A DNA stretch of 64,000 nt, taken from NCBI GenBank assembly GCA_003615045.1, contig ML014142.1, positions 62,001 to 126,000 on the forward strand, read 5' to 3'. This stretch comes from Caulochytrium protostelioides. Lineage: Eukaryota > Chytridiomycota > Caulochytriomycetes > Caulochytriales > Caulochytriaceae. Shown here one piece after another: positions 9,712-20,468 of this stretch. The first letter of the stretch is position 1. Every line of letters starts with the position of its first letter. Both the position numbers and the translations under genes were made by a program. Below the pieces are notes generated by a model that worked only from the letters and a program-made list of their open reading frames with translations, did no database searches and had not been told where the DNA came from.

Positions 9712-12369
9712 CCGTCCCGGAAAGGGCAGTTGGTATACCGCGACCCCTCCAGCACGGCCTATCCGACAGCTTCTTCGACAGCGGCGGCTTGCGGACTGCA
9801 TCCGATTGATACGACGACGACCCACGCGGTTGCTTCGCCTCCGACGTCTGGCGAATTGACAGCCTCCAGCCACATCGTTGCACCTGCGAAGGACGTGGCC
9901 TACACCACCGATTTTCATCACACGGCGCCCAGCACGACAACCTCGTCGATCACCTCATCCTCCGCCTCGACTCGTGTCGGCGGGAGCTAGAACACGGCTA
10001 CGCTGCACCTCGTGGGCATCTCGCCCCAGACGAGCTCAAGCACCAGCCATACGGCGGCCTCTAGTAGCATGGGGACCACTGCCAGCACCATCAACGGTGT
10101 GCCCTCCGCCGCGCCTCTCGCTCAGCACCACGCGCCCCCCTCCGCATCCCAATCTCAGGGGCAACCCCAAGGGCAAGCACAAGAGCCCATGCTCATGACG
10201 GACCCGTCGATGTCAGTGTCCTCAATGGCCTCGCAGCCGATGAGTGATGCGGCCACGGCCCTGCCGGCCAGGAACGCCGTGCCCGTCACCACCACCGTCA
10301 CCGCCGCTCCGTCCACCGCAACCATGGCGGTTCCCGCCACTGGCACCGGCGGTATGACGATTGCGGCCGCGCAGGCCCGGGCCCACGCTATGGCCCACCA
10401 GGCCCAGGCCCAGGCGCAGCCCAAAACCTATTTCCTGAACCGATACGATCTGCAGGAAAAGATGGGCGAAGGCGGGTTCTCGAGCGTGTACCGTGCCGTC
10501 GAAGTCCGCACCCAGCGTCCTGTCGCGCTCAAGATGGTCTCGAAGCGCAACATCTCGTCGACACAGCGCGACAACGTTCTCAAGGAAACAGCGCTGCTGC
10601 GCCGACTGGATCACCCGAACATCGTCAAGATGTACAACTTCCACGATACGCCGCAGCACTATACGCTCGTGCTTGAGTTGATGAGCCAGGGCGAGCTCTT
10701 CAACAAGCTCGTCAAGGACGTCTACTTTTCGGAGCCCGTGGCTCGCCACGTGGTGATTCAGATTGCGATTGGCATCCAATACCTCCATGAAGTCCAGGGC
10801 ATTGTTCATCGCGATATCAAGCTCGAGAACCTGCTGTACGAAGCGCCGTCCACGAAGCCTGGCGAACAGCTCGACTACTCGCAGGTGGATGCGGGCGTCA
10901 CGTATGCATGCGGCATCGGCAACATCAAGATTGCCGATTTCGGACTGAGCAAAGTCATTTTTGACAAGAGCACGCGGACGCCGTGCGGGACTGTGGGCTA
11001 CACGGCGCCGGAGATCCTTAACGATGAGCGCTACGACAAAGGCGTCGACATCTGGGCGCTCGGGTGCGTGCTCTACACGGTGCTCTGCGGGTTCCCGCCC
11101 TTCTACGACGAAGACCAGAAGGCGCTCGCCGAGAAAGTCGCGCGCGGCGAGTTCAAGTTCCTCAGCCCGTGGTGGGACCCCATCTCGTTCGAAGCGAAGG
11201 ACCTCGTTACGCGCTGCCTCGAGGTCGACCCGGCGAAACGCTACTCGATCGACGCGTTCCTGAACCACCCGTGGTGCCTGAACGCGCGCATGACAACCGC
11301 CCAGGTCCGTGAGTCGCCCGCCTGGATCATGTCCCCGCACTCGGTCCGCGCGGCCGCCGTCGCCTCCGCGATGGCCATGACGGTGGACCCCAGCGGCGCG
11401 TCTGCGGGGCCCCGATCCGCCCACGACATTGCGAGCATGGCCGCCGGCGGCGACACGGCCGAGGTCGGCATGAGCAATGGCGCCGGCATGGGCCCCTCGC
11501 CCTCCCCAGCCGTCCAGGCCGCCGGCCCGTCGGGCACCGCCTTTCACCACCACGGCCACCGCTCGCGCGACGCGTATGCCACCGACGGCTGGCAGGCCCT
11601 CCCCGACCAGCTCAAGACGCCGCTCGACCCGAGTCCGGGCAGCCTCGACGATATCACGCCGGAGCTGCCGCCCGACCCCGCCGCCGGCCCCACTGCGGGC
11701 CATGGCGCTCAGGCGCAGGCTCATACGCAGGCGCAGGCGCAGGCGCAGGCACACGCGCAGGCGCACGCGCAGGCGCACGCGCAGGCGCAGGCTCAGGCGC
11801 ACGCACCGATGCACACGACCGTCATGGGCCAGCACCACGTGCCCGCTGCCGCAGGCGCTTCGCCGGCCGCGTTGCCGCCGCTCGCCGCGCACCCGGGCCC
11901 GGCCCCGAGCCCGCTGACCAAGGAAGCCGCCTCTGCGCCCCTCGCGGCGGCCCATACCGTCACCGAGGACCAGCAGGCTTCCCGCGTCGCCGCGCGACTC
12001 CAGGGCGTCCGCCTCATCGGGACCAACATCAAGGGCGGCGTCGCGGCGCCCGCCGGCCGCGTGCTGGGTCATCTGCGCGCCGGCGACGGCATGGCCCGCC
12101 CGCTTGGCCGCACGCCGGGCGCCACACCGGGCGCCACGGGCATCCCGCCGGCCCACTGGGCGCCTCCGCCGAAGCCCCAGAGCGCCATCAAGCGCGGCCA
12201 CTTCTACCTCGACATGAACCAGAGCGGGCTCTTCATGAAGCGGCTGGGCCAGCCGATGCGTGGCGCTGACGGCGCATCCAACGCGTCGGGATCGCCGACC
12301 TCGGGCGCATCGATCGACGGCGCGCCGCCGGCGTCCTCGGCCATGCCAAGTGTCGGCGTTGCGTCGTAG
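8870..12369 (+). CDS. CAMK-family Ser/Thr kinase, Srk1/Rck1/Rck2-like
   Basis: The catalytic domain is at about 10440-11280. It has the glycine loop GEGGFSSVYRA, Lys in VALKMV, HRDIKLEN, IADFGLS and YTAPEI, so it looks active. TPCGTVGYTAPEI, CVLYTVLCGFPPFYDED and FLSPWWDPIS match the Srk1/Rck family of MAPK-activated stress kinases, as does the stretched segment between HRD and DFG. The 5' model is inferred: ATG at 8870 (context GACCATGG), a 28-base first exon (MAWYNFLTR), donor GTACGT at 8898 and acceptor AG at 9210-9211 restore the frame that is then open to 9987. A single in-frame TAG at 9988-9990 follows. A 54-base intron 9976-10029 would remove it (donor GTCGGC, weak), after which the frame is open to the stop at 12367-12369, giving about 1043 residues. 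Otherwise translation may start at a downstream Met. The C-terminal part has a Gln-Ala/His-Ala repeat (11707-11810) and a conserved-looking RGHFYLDMNQSGLFMKR near its end. Confidence 0.85.
9658..9713. repeat. CAG/GCA trinucleotide run in kinase N-terminal region
   Basis: About 17 near-perfect CAG units give a poly-Ala tract in the kinase frame (poly-Gln in the next frame, poly-Leu on the other strand). The flanking protein is Ser/Thr-rich and looks disordered. Confidence 0.8.
9988..9990 (+). other. In-frame TAG interrupting the kinase frame
   Basis: The only stop in one frame between about 9205 and 12367. Both sides are Ser/Thr/Ala-rich coding-like sequence in the same frame. It may lie inside a 54-base intron (9976-10029), be a real stop with a downstream start, or be a sequence error. 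Confidence 0.7.
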
Positions 12370-13071
12370 AGCCCAATCCCTGCGTGAGATGCGTGTGGAA
12401 CAAATTTCTTTTTTTATTGTTGTTCTTTGTTGTTTTTTAATCCCTTTTTGACCTGTACGCGAACGTGTTTTATGGACACGCGCACGCGCACGCGCATGCT
12501 CGAGGCCTCGATGAGGATTTGCCGTATGGGTTGCCGTATCAGGCATGGCGATACCTATGGTGGTGTTCATCGTTTGTCGGATGCCGGATGCTTACAAGGG
12601 AGTTTCACGAAGCCCCCGCGCTCTCCATCTCACGGCTCGATATGGTGGGGTTCATCCCTTTTCTCGATTGGTCTGGTGTGGCGTTTCGGAAGGCGTCGGG
12701 TCGAACTCTGAGAGGGGCATCCTGCGCCACTGGCCCCCTCCCTTTCTCAATGAGGACTTTCAATTCGTGGCTTCCAACAAGGAAAGAGAATCTCCGCTCG
12801 CGTGACAGGAGCGCCGCGCCTCCTCACACCAACGATGTAAGTACACCTGTCGCGACCACGAGGCGGCCGCAACGATCACACGACGATGGTCACGGACGCT
12901 CTCTTGACCGGTTCCTGGCGGCGAGTGCTTGGTTGACCGCAGTTATACCTGAATTCACGTCTGCCACTGCCGCCGTCGTCGCTGCCGCCGCAATCAAGTC
13001 GTCGCTGCATCGACACCCCGGGTCCGTATCCGTATCCGTCTTTTTTCGTCTGTATCCGCATTCGAGCGGTC
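12370..13071. other. Intergenic: kinase 3' end and mL40 promoter
   Basis: Begins with T-rich runs (12407-12450) that fit a 3' UTR. It contains one CTGCGCCAC element at 12722-12730, about 340 bases before the mL40 start. No gene seen. Confidence 0.5.
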
Positions 13072-13689
13072 ATGGCCTCTTGTAGCCGTTCAGCCGCACG
13101 GACAATGGCCGTGCGGCCATCGCTGGCGCCAGTGCCACCACGCAGCGCCCGCGTCGCGCTGGCGTTGTCGCCGTCGTTGTCGCCGTCGTCGTCGCCGTGG
13201 CGCTGGACGCCCGTGCGCGCCGTCAGCGCTGCTGCCGCCAAGCGCGTCAAGTCCAAGGGCGCCGCGCAGACCGACAAGCGCTACGTGCTGATCCGGGACG
13301 TGCTGTTCCCGCCGCGCGCGCCGCTGCCCAAGACGGGCGCGCCGCCGCCGTCGCCCGCCGAGGCGGCCGCGGCCGCCGCGGAGGTCGCCGCGCCCGCGGC
13401 GCAGCCGGCCTTTGTCACCGTCCGGGACCCGCTGCACGAGCAGGTGGACACCGTGGAGCGCGCGTGGGCCCACTTCCAAGACGTGCGGGCCCGCCGCGTG
13501 GCGTACCGCGTCGCGGCGCTGACGGCCGGCATGGCGCGCGCCGTCGCGGCGCTGAAGCAGGTCGACCCGGCGCTGTATGCTGCGGCCACGGCGGCGGGCG
13601 CGCCGGCCAAGGCGCCGAGCGTGATCACCCTGATGCCGCGCAATCTGCGGATCCCGACCGAGACGCCGCCGGCGGCCGGCTGGAAGTAG
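13072..13689 (+). CDS. MRPL28: Mitochondrial large-subunit ribosomal protein mL40 (fungal MRPL28 family)
   Basis: 205 residues. The first roughly 55 are rich in Arg, Ser and Ala without acidic residues, a typical mitochondrial targeting peptide. Then come DKRYVLIRDVLFPPRAPLP, a central HEQVDTVERAWAHFQ helix, and the ending PRNLRIPTETPPAAGWK. The pattern of a KRYxLIRxxLFxPRxP start, IERAWxxF middle and RxPTxTPPxxGW end is that of the mL40/Mrpl28 family, which sits on the mitoribosomal large subunit. The Ala/Pro-rich insert at about residues 90-115 is lineage-specific padding. An ATG at 13072 and another 11 codons later could both serve as starts; the first gives the better presequence. No intron. 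Assignment rests on remembered family motifs without an alignment. Confidence 0.7.
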   Translation: MASCSRSAARTMAVRPSLAPVPPRSARVALALSPSLSPSSSPWRWTPVRAVSAAAAKRVKSKGAAQTDKRYVLIRDVLFPPRAPLPKTGAPPPSPAEAAAAAAEVAAPAAQPAFVTVRDPLHEQVDTVERAWAHFQDVRARRVAYRVAALTAGMARAVAALKQVDPALYAAATAAGAPAKAPSVITLMPRNLRIPTETPPAAGWK

Positions 13690-13869
13690 CGCTTGCGCTC
13701 GCCCTGGTGCCGACCACGCGTTCTCTGTCCCCATCGGATAAGCACGCCGTTCGACGGCCGCCCGGATCGCCTCAGGCACGATGATGGTCGGCGTCGGCGT
13801 CGGAATCAATAAATCTAAAGAAACCATGACCCCATTGCACACCTAACATAGAGCCAAGAGAGCCCCCCG

Positions 13870-16800
13870 TCAGGGGGCATGGCGGTCGGCCCCCCACGCG
13901 CCGGGGATCGAGTTGCCGCCGGCCGTGGGCGCGGTGGGCGGGCTCGCGGCCGCGACCGGATCCAAGCTGCTCAGGCCGGAGGCCGGCGGGCCGAAAAGTT
14001 TGACCGCCGACACGAGCATCCGGTCGAGGTCCGCGGCCAGGGCGCCGTACACGGCCTCGGTGACGCGGGCGCGCGCCTCAGCGCTCAGACCCGCGCTGGG
14101 ACTCGTGCCGCCGTCCCCGGCGCCGCCGTCCATCCCGTCGCCGTCGCGCTCGCCGTCCGCGCGGGGCGCCGCGGCGCCCGGCCCGAGCGCGACGCTCTGC
14201 AGGGCGCGGGACGCCGCGCGGGCCTCGGCGTGTGCCTGGGCGCGGGCTGCGGCGAGGTCGCTGCCTAGGCTCAGGCCCATCGGCAGGGCGTCGGTGGCGC
14301 GCGGGTGCGGCACGGGGGCCGCCACGGCGACGGGCGCGGGCGCCAGCGGTAGATGCGTCGTGGCGGCCATGGCGGCGGCGGCGGCGGCGCCGCTTCTCGC
14401 GAGCGCGAAGGCCGACGGCGCCACGGTCGGGCCGCTGCTGTCGGTCGCGGCCGATCCGGCCGAGTCGGTCTGGCTCGTGCGGAAGAGCCGCTGCTGCGGG
14501 ATGATGGGCAAGTCCTTGTCGCAGAGATAGGCGGGGTCGTGCGGCAGCGGCGGGGGCGGGGGCGGTCGCGATGCATCTGAGCGCGTTGAGGCCGTGGCGC
14601 GGCCTGTCGACCGCTCGCTGCCGCTGCCACCGCTCGGGTTCTGCGCGGGGCGGCCGCCGCTGCGGCCGCCGCCGACCGTCGTCTTGAGCATGAGGTCGTC
14701 GTCGTCGTCGTCGTCGTCATCGTCGTCTTCACCGAGAATGGCGCGGAGTTCCGAGTCATCGTACGATGTGGCATGGGGCAGTCCGCGTCCCGCCTGCGAC
14801 AGTGGCGAGCCCGCCGCGTGAGGCGGCGCGTCCGACGAGTAGGACGCCATCTCGCCGGCATCGCCGGCATCGCCGGCGATGTCCAGGCCGGCGGCGACCG
14901 TGGCCGCCGGCTCGTCGAGGAAGTCGGGCTTAATGTCCATGAGGCGCTGAAGCTCGCCCATGACCATGGCCATGGTCTTGGGTGGCGGGGTTGGCGGGGT
15001 TGGCGCGCTCGCGTGGAAGCCCCGCATCATGTCGTCGGCGTCCAGCGGTTGCGCGGGTGACGTCGGATAGGAGAGCATGGGCACGAGCGGGTACGGCCGC
15101 GGCGGGGTGGGCTGCGACAGCGGGGAAGGCTGGCCGGACGTGGGCTGCGCCGCGGGCGGCGGCGTCGCATGCGCGCAGGGATCCGGCGCGGCCGAATCAT
15201 CGCGCGAGACGGCGGCCATGGCTTCCGGCGGGAGCTGCGCGAGCGGCTTGTTGATGTTGAGCACCATACTCGTGCGTCTTCGTGCAGCCGCCTCCGAGGC
15301 CGCGGTCGGATCCAGCGGGTCCGCGGACGCGTGGCGCAGCACAAAGTGTACGTCCTCGGGACTCTTGCCGCCCAGCCCCAGCACGGACACGACGAGGGCG
15401 TCGGGATCGCAGCGCCGCTCTTCGTTGCGGAAGATGGAGTGCAGCGTGTAGTGAGACTGCTGGGCCTCGGCGGCATCGATCTTGAACTTCTTGAAAGCGA
15501 TCTCGATCAAGTCGCGGATGCGCGCGTCGCTCCGCACGCCGGCGGTCTTGTAGGTGCGCAGGGTCGGGTTGTCGTTCTCATACCGGAAAATGCGCGCGAG
15601 GTGGAAATCCTTCTCGAAATGGTTGAGCTTCTTGTTGATAATGACGCGGATGATCTGGTCGCTGTCGATGCGGCACACCGACGACACGTGGCCGCCGCTG
15701 CCCACGGCACGCTCGATCATGGTCGGCGCCGCGGCGCTCACGCCCGGCAGACCTTTCGACCGCAGCGTCTGCAGCACGACCATGATGTTCTGATCCTCCG
15801 AGAGCGGTTTCTCCTGGCTGTCCATGTGCAGCACCGACAAGTAGTACTCGTTAGCGGCGTTCGTCACGCGGAACCGCTTCACGGCGGTGGCCAGCAGCTC
15901 ACCGACAGTCATGTCGTCGCGGATCTCGACCGACTTGAACGTCGCCTTGAGGTCGATGTTGCCCGCATAGACCCGCAGCACGTTGCGTGGCGTTGCTGGA
16001 GCCGCGCCGTCGGCCACGGCCGCCGGGTCCGTCGACGTCGGCTCGCTCGAGGGCGCGAGGGACCGCTGGCTCGGGGCGCCGATGCCCAAAACATCGGACG
16101 CGGATGGATGCCGCGACGACGGCGCACTGCTGACGACGCTGCCCAGCGAGCTGGTGGCCGCGCTGCTGGCGAACCGGGAGTGGCGCAGCGGCGCCGGCGT
16201 CGCGCCCGGCTCGGCAAGGCCGTGTGATGACGACGGCGATCCGGACGTCGCGGCGAAAGGATGCGCGGCACTCGTGCTCGGCGCGAGCACCGCCGTCGAT
16301 GCGGAAGCCAACGCCGAAGCAGCGCCACTTGGCTCGCGGCGGCCGAGGAGTTTGCTGAAGAGCTGTCCCGGGGTGCGGACGCTGCCGCTGCTGCGGAGCA
16401 TCCCCGACTCCGAGGAGGCGGCGCGGGCGCGGCTGGCGCGGCTCGCGCGGCTGCCGCTGCTGCTGCCGCTGCCGAGGCGGCGATGCTTCGACGACCCGTG
16501 CTTGGCGTGGCCGCCGTCGGCGGCGCGGGCGTCGCCGTCGCCGTCGTCGCTGGAGGCTTCGCCACTGGTAATTTCACAGATCTCGGTATGCATCGTGGCG
16601 AAGCGGACCAGGCGGCCCTCGTCCATGTCGGCCGCGAGGGAGACGCCGCCGTGGGTCGCGTCCGTATAGTCGTCCAGGGGAAGGTGCTCGGGCAGCGCTG
16701 TGGCGAGGACGTTGCGCTGGCGGTTCAGTCGGGCGAGCCGTTCATACGGCGTCTCGACGTTCTCGGCGGGAATGTATCCGATCTCCTCGGTCTTGATGCA

Positions 16801-17286
16801 TTTGACGAGCCACCAGTAGGCGTTCGCGTCGTCTAGCAGCAGCAGCGCGTCGCCCTTCATGACGCAGACCTGGCCCTCCAGGTTCGCGATAAACGTGTGC
16901 AGCGCATAGACGAGCGAAAAGTCGATGGCCTCCTGGAGCTCCTGGACTTCGTGCCGGGGCTGGCCGTCCGCGTCCTCGCCATACGGTGCGTGCGGTTGAT
17001 TGGCGGCCTGGCCAAACCCGGCGAGGCGGTCGACGCTTTGGCCACCCCTTGTTCGAGGATACCCGGCTTGCGTCTCCTTGGCCAGTGTCGATCCCTCTGG
17101 GGAGTGCCCTTCGTGCGGACCGTCGGCGTGGCCGTTCGGCATGCCGTGGGCCGCATATCCGTGGTCCACGGCGCCCACGGCGCCCACGGCGCCCATGGTA
17201 TCGTAGCCCATCGCGCCGGTGGGCGCCATGGCGCCATGGCGCGCGTCGTCGCCGCGGCCATAGAAGACGCCCGCCGTACCCGCCAT
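13870..17286 (-). CDS. Tea4/Bud14-like SH3 protein with two Ras-associating domains
   Basis: 1138 residues in one exon from ATG 17286. The SH3 domain at about 127-180 (YALHTFIANLEGQ, NAYWWLV, IGYIPAENVETPYERLARLNRQRN) is close to that of the fungal cell-end polarity proteins Tea4 and Bud14, which bring protein phosphatase 1 and formins to growth sites. RLVRF at 225-229 fits the PP1-docking RVxF consensus, placed after the SH3 as in that family. Two ubiquitin-fold, Ras-associating-like regions follow at about 435-515 (NVLRVYAGNIDLKATFKSVEI) and 545-660 (IIRVIINKKLNHFEKDFHL). The rest is Ser/Pro/Ala-rich with a poly-Asp run at about 858-868. Predicted role: links a Ras-type GTPase signal to PP1 at the polar cortex (inference). 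The SH3 assignment is firm; the RA calls rest on pattern. Confidence 0.75.
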   Translation of the reverse strand: MAGTAGVFYGRGDDARHGAMAPTGAMGYDTMGAVGAVGAVDHGYAAHGMPNGHADGPHEGHSPEGSTLAKETQAGYPRTRGGQSVDRLAGFGQAANQPHAPYGEDADGQPRHEVQELQEAIDFSLVYALHTFIANLEGQVCVMKGDALLLLDDANAYWWLVKCIKTEEIGYIPAENVETPYERLARLNRQRNVLATALPEHLPLDDYTDATHGGVSLAADMDEGRLVRFATMHTEICEITSGEASSDDGDGDARAADGGHAKHGSSKHRRLGSGSSSGSRASRASRARAASSESGMLRSSGSVRTPGQLFSKLLGRREPSGAASALASASTAVLAPSTSAAHPFAATSGSPSSSHGLAEPGATPAPLRHSRFASSAATSSLGSVVSSAPSSRHPSASDVLGIGAPSQRSLAPSSEPTSTDPAAVADGAAPATPRNVLRVYAGNIDLKATFKSVEIRDDMTVGELLATAVKRFRVTNAANEYYLSVLHMDSQEKPLSEDQNIMVVLQTLRSKGLPGVSAAAPTMIERAVGSGGHVSSVCRIDSDQIIRVIINKKLNHFEKDFHLARIFRYENDNPTLRTYKTAGVRSDARIRDLIEIAFKKFKIDAAEAQQSHYTLHSIFRNEERRCDPDALVVSVLGLGGKSPEDVHFVLRHASADPLDPTAASEAAARRRTSMVLNINKPLAQLPPEAMAAVSRDDSAAPDPCAHATPPPAAQPTSGQPSPLSQPTPPRPYPLVPMLSYPTSPAQPLDADDMMRGFHASAPTPPTPPPKTMAMVMGELQRLMDIKPDFLDEPAATVAAGLDIAGDAGDAGEMASYSSDAPPHAAGSPLSQAGRGLPHATSYDDSELRAILGEDDDDDDDDDDDLMLKTTVGGGRSGGRPAQNPSGGSGSERSTGRATASTRSDASRPPPPPPLPHDPAYLCDKDLPIIPQQRLFRTSQTDSAGSAATDSSGPTVAPSAFALARSGAAAAAAMAATTHLPLAPAPVAVAAPVPHPRATDALPMGLSLGSDLAAARAQAHAEARAASRALQSVALGPGAAAPRADGERDGDGMDGGAGDGGTSPSAGLSAEARARVTEAVYGALAADLDRMLVSAVKLFGPPASGLSSLDPVAAASPPTAPTAGGNSIPGAWGADRHAP

Positions 17287-19153
17287 GCTCCTGCAGCGCG
17301 CCGGCGGTCACGCCAACCGCGGGCGGCGGCGGCAGCGGCGGCGCTCACGGGGCGGCGGTCGTAGCCGATCCGGCCTGGCGGCTGGCGGCGGCGGCGGCAG
17401 CTGTTCCGACCAGAAAGCCGCGGCACGGGGCGCTGGGACGGCGCGGGACGACGGATGCGGGATCGACGGGTGCCGCGGCGGTGCCGCGCACACGGGGCGG
17501 AGTCGATGATGCGGGCGCCGTGTCGCCACGGGCTGGAACGAACGATCCCGGAACGGCTTGGCCCACAGGGGTCCGAGGCACGGGGTGCAATGTGCGTCTG
17601 TTGCGGCCGCGGCTGAAGCGTCGGTGGTCATACGCACGGCCAGCCGCACACGGGGAACGGGAGGACAGGGCGGTGGGATCCTGGCGATCGTCGGAAGCGC
17701 CAGGATGTGGAGATGCAGTAGATGCAGGACATGCGCGGTATGGCAGAAGCGGTGACTTGTCCGATGCATCCGAACCCGTGGATAGCCTCGCGCGGCCTCG
17801 CACCCTCGCACCTGCTGCCTGAGCCCCGCGGCGCGTCGGCCCCCATGCTCAAGCAAGGGCTTAGCCGCCGCCAGCATCCCAGATCGCTGCGAGCGCTCGT
17901 CACTCGTCCCAGCCGTATCGACCTCGCCATCCGTATGCACGTCGATCGACGGACGGCGGCCACAGGTCGGCCATGCGACGCGACGGGAACACCAACCGAA
18001 ACACCCGCTGGCCACGCGCACGCATCCATCGCGTGGCCACAGCCCAGCACCAAACACAACAGACCCCCCTGACACCCCCCCGACACACCCGTAAGTAGCG
18101 CGCACATGGCAGGGGTCCTCGGCGCTTCCCGGGCGACGCGGCGCCGAGACGCCACGGCGGTCGCCCGCCCCTTCCTTTCCAGGCAGGCCACCACCTTCAC
18201 CCCATCGTGCCGGGCGCCGGCGGCAGCAGCGCCGGCAGCGGCGGACGGCGCGCGCCAAGCCAGGCCGTCGCAGAAGGCTGTGGCCGTTCATCGCACCGCG
18301 TGGCCACGTGCGCGGGCGGCGAACGGCGGCCACGCTGGCGGCGGCGATGCCTGGATGCTCGTTCTGCCGGCCCTGATGGGAAGCGTCCGATCGCTGTCGG
18401 TTGACGGCCCAGCGCCACGTGCTGCCCACCCCCCGTAGCAGGACGCGTCGCCAGGGCGGCGGTGGTCAGAGGCAGGGTGCGAGGATATATGCCTTACTAC
18501 CATCGCGAGCGGCATGGGATGCTCAAGGCGATGGCCTCCGATGCGTTCGAATGTGCTGGGCCCGAACCCGCTTCGGGGAGGCGTCGCCTTCAGCGGTGGT
18601 TTGAAGGATCGGTCCGCATGGGCTCACCCGCCCAGCAGAGACTCGGGGGCTTCCAGCAGTCCGACCGAGAATCGACCCTTTGGACGAAGCGGATGACCAA
18701 TGGTGCACGGAAGCAGCGGCGAAGGGCGTTTACGGCAGCAGCCCATTGCTTCGTCATGGCCCCGCCACCATCACGTCAGCCCAAGCAGATCGGCAACGCG
18801 GGAGCGTCAGGAAGCGAAGGCAGGGAACCGCTCAGATCCCGTTCGCTCACCCCCAAAATCACACGGTCCCGGCGCACGCAGGCCGACCCCCCAAACATGG
18901 CATCCTGGCGGAAGGCAAGCTCGGATTAGTTCAGCTGCCGCAAATCAGCCGGCCCTCCATCGCAAAGACTGCGTGAGGCCTCGTGTCGACGGCGGGCCCC
19001 CAGGATCAACTGATGCCGAGCTGAAATGCTCCGCTTTCCGTTCCATTCCGATGATGACGATACGACTCGACCTTGAGGGAAGGAGTCAATTCATGGAGTC
19101 TATTCAGCCCGCGGACATGCCACCCCCGCCGCTCTTTCAACCAAGACATCGGG
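17287..19153. other. Intergenic region upstream of the SH3/RA gene
   Basis: 1.9 kb between the start of the SH3/RA gene and the stop of the MIT-like gene, both on the minus strand. Several Arg/Pro-rich ORFs overlap here (for example 17308-18429 minus and 18462-18929 plus), but none shows a motif, splice signals or a plausible product. It should contain the SH3/RA promoter and the 3' end of the MIT-like gene. Confidence 0.5.
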
Positions 19154-20434
19154 CTACTTCGACATGGCCAGCGTGCTCCGTTTGAGATGCCGGCTGAGCA
19201 GCACGCGGAGATCACGCAGCGCCATTTGCAGCAGCAGGTCAATCATATCCATCGTCTGCTGCTGCGCCACCAGCAGCCGCGCCTCGAGCTGCGCGTGGCC
19301 AGGCAGCCCCGCGCCGTACCCGGCGGACGAGACGGCGGGGGACAGCGGCGCCGCGGCCATGGCCGCCGGCGCGGAAGCCGACGCTGCCGAGGCACTCGTC
19401 GGCGGGCGGCTGGGCGGCGGACTCCGCCGCAGCGCCGTCTGCAGCGTCGGCGCCAGCGCCGTCAGCCGCCGCAGCGCCACGACGTAGCTCACCGCCAGGT
19501 CGTGCGGTTTCTCTTTGCTGCCGCCCGTGAGGCGGTGCGTGAGTTTGCCCGTGAGCACGCGCCACGACGGCGCGGACGCCGCGGCGGGCGGCGCGGCCGC
19601 GGGAAGACCCAGGGGCAGCGCGGGCGCCGGGCCCGCGGCCGACGCCGACGGGGGGCCGCTGCCATAACTCCCGTGGACAGCGATCGCGTGCGGCGTCGCG
19701 GACGCGGCGGCGGCGGCGGTCGCCGCGCTCAGCGCTTCCCACGGCACAGCGGTCATGGACGCTGTCGGCGGCGGCGTGGCGGAGACGGCGACGGTGGCCG
19801 GGAGCGAGCGCTGCGACCGCGGCGTGCTCATGGCCGCGAGCGCGTGTGAGACGGCCGCCAGCGCGGCGGAACCGGGGGGCGGCACGTCCTTCGCCGGCAG
19901 GGGCGGCGGCGCCGCGGCCGCCGTGGAGGCGTTGGCGGCCATCGCGTGGCGCGGCGAGGCGGCGGTCGGCGGGTCGAGCGACAGGCTCATGGCCGAGACT
20001 TTACTCAGACTCAGCGTGTCCGGCGTCGCCGTCAGGACGCCGTCGCGGCGCAGCATGCCGAGGCTCGCGCCGCTGCCGCCGCCGGCGCCGCCGCCAAGAC
20101 CCATGGGGCTCGTGCTCATATTGGCGAGGCCCATCAGACTCAAGGAAGGGGCGGCACTCAGATCGCTGTGCGGAGGGTCGGACGGCGCGTAGGGCGCAGC
20201 GGACGCGACGGTCGTGCTGTTGCGTGGGCCCGAGGAAGGCAGCGAGGCGACGCTCGAGACGTGGTAGCTCGCGGCTTGGCTCGACGACGCGACCGAGCCC
20301 GGCCGCGTCAGGACTGCGTCCGGCATCGGGATCTTGAGCTTTTTAGTGAGCCGCTGCAGCTGCGGCTCGATCTGCGCCACGAGGTCCTCCCAGAGCACGA
20401 CCGTCTGTGGGACGAGTGGCGGCGGCTGCGCCGC

Positions 20435-20468
<34 letters not shown>

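Noticed and set aside
10222-12570. 782-codon minus-strand ORF opposite the kinase
   Set aside because: Mirrors the kinase codons on the other strand of GC-rich DNA; Arg/Val-rich with no motif, while the plus strand has a complete kinase domain.
15169-16227. 352-codon plus-strand ORF
   Set aside because: Opposite the RA-domain region of the SH3/RA gene, which has clear motifs on the minus strand.
17308-18429. 373-codon minus-strand ORF
   Set aside because: Low-complexity Arg/Pro-rich with no recognisable domain and competing frames of similar length.
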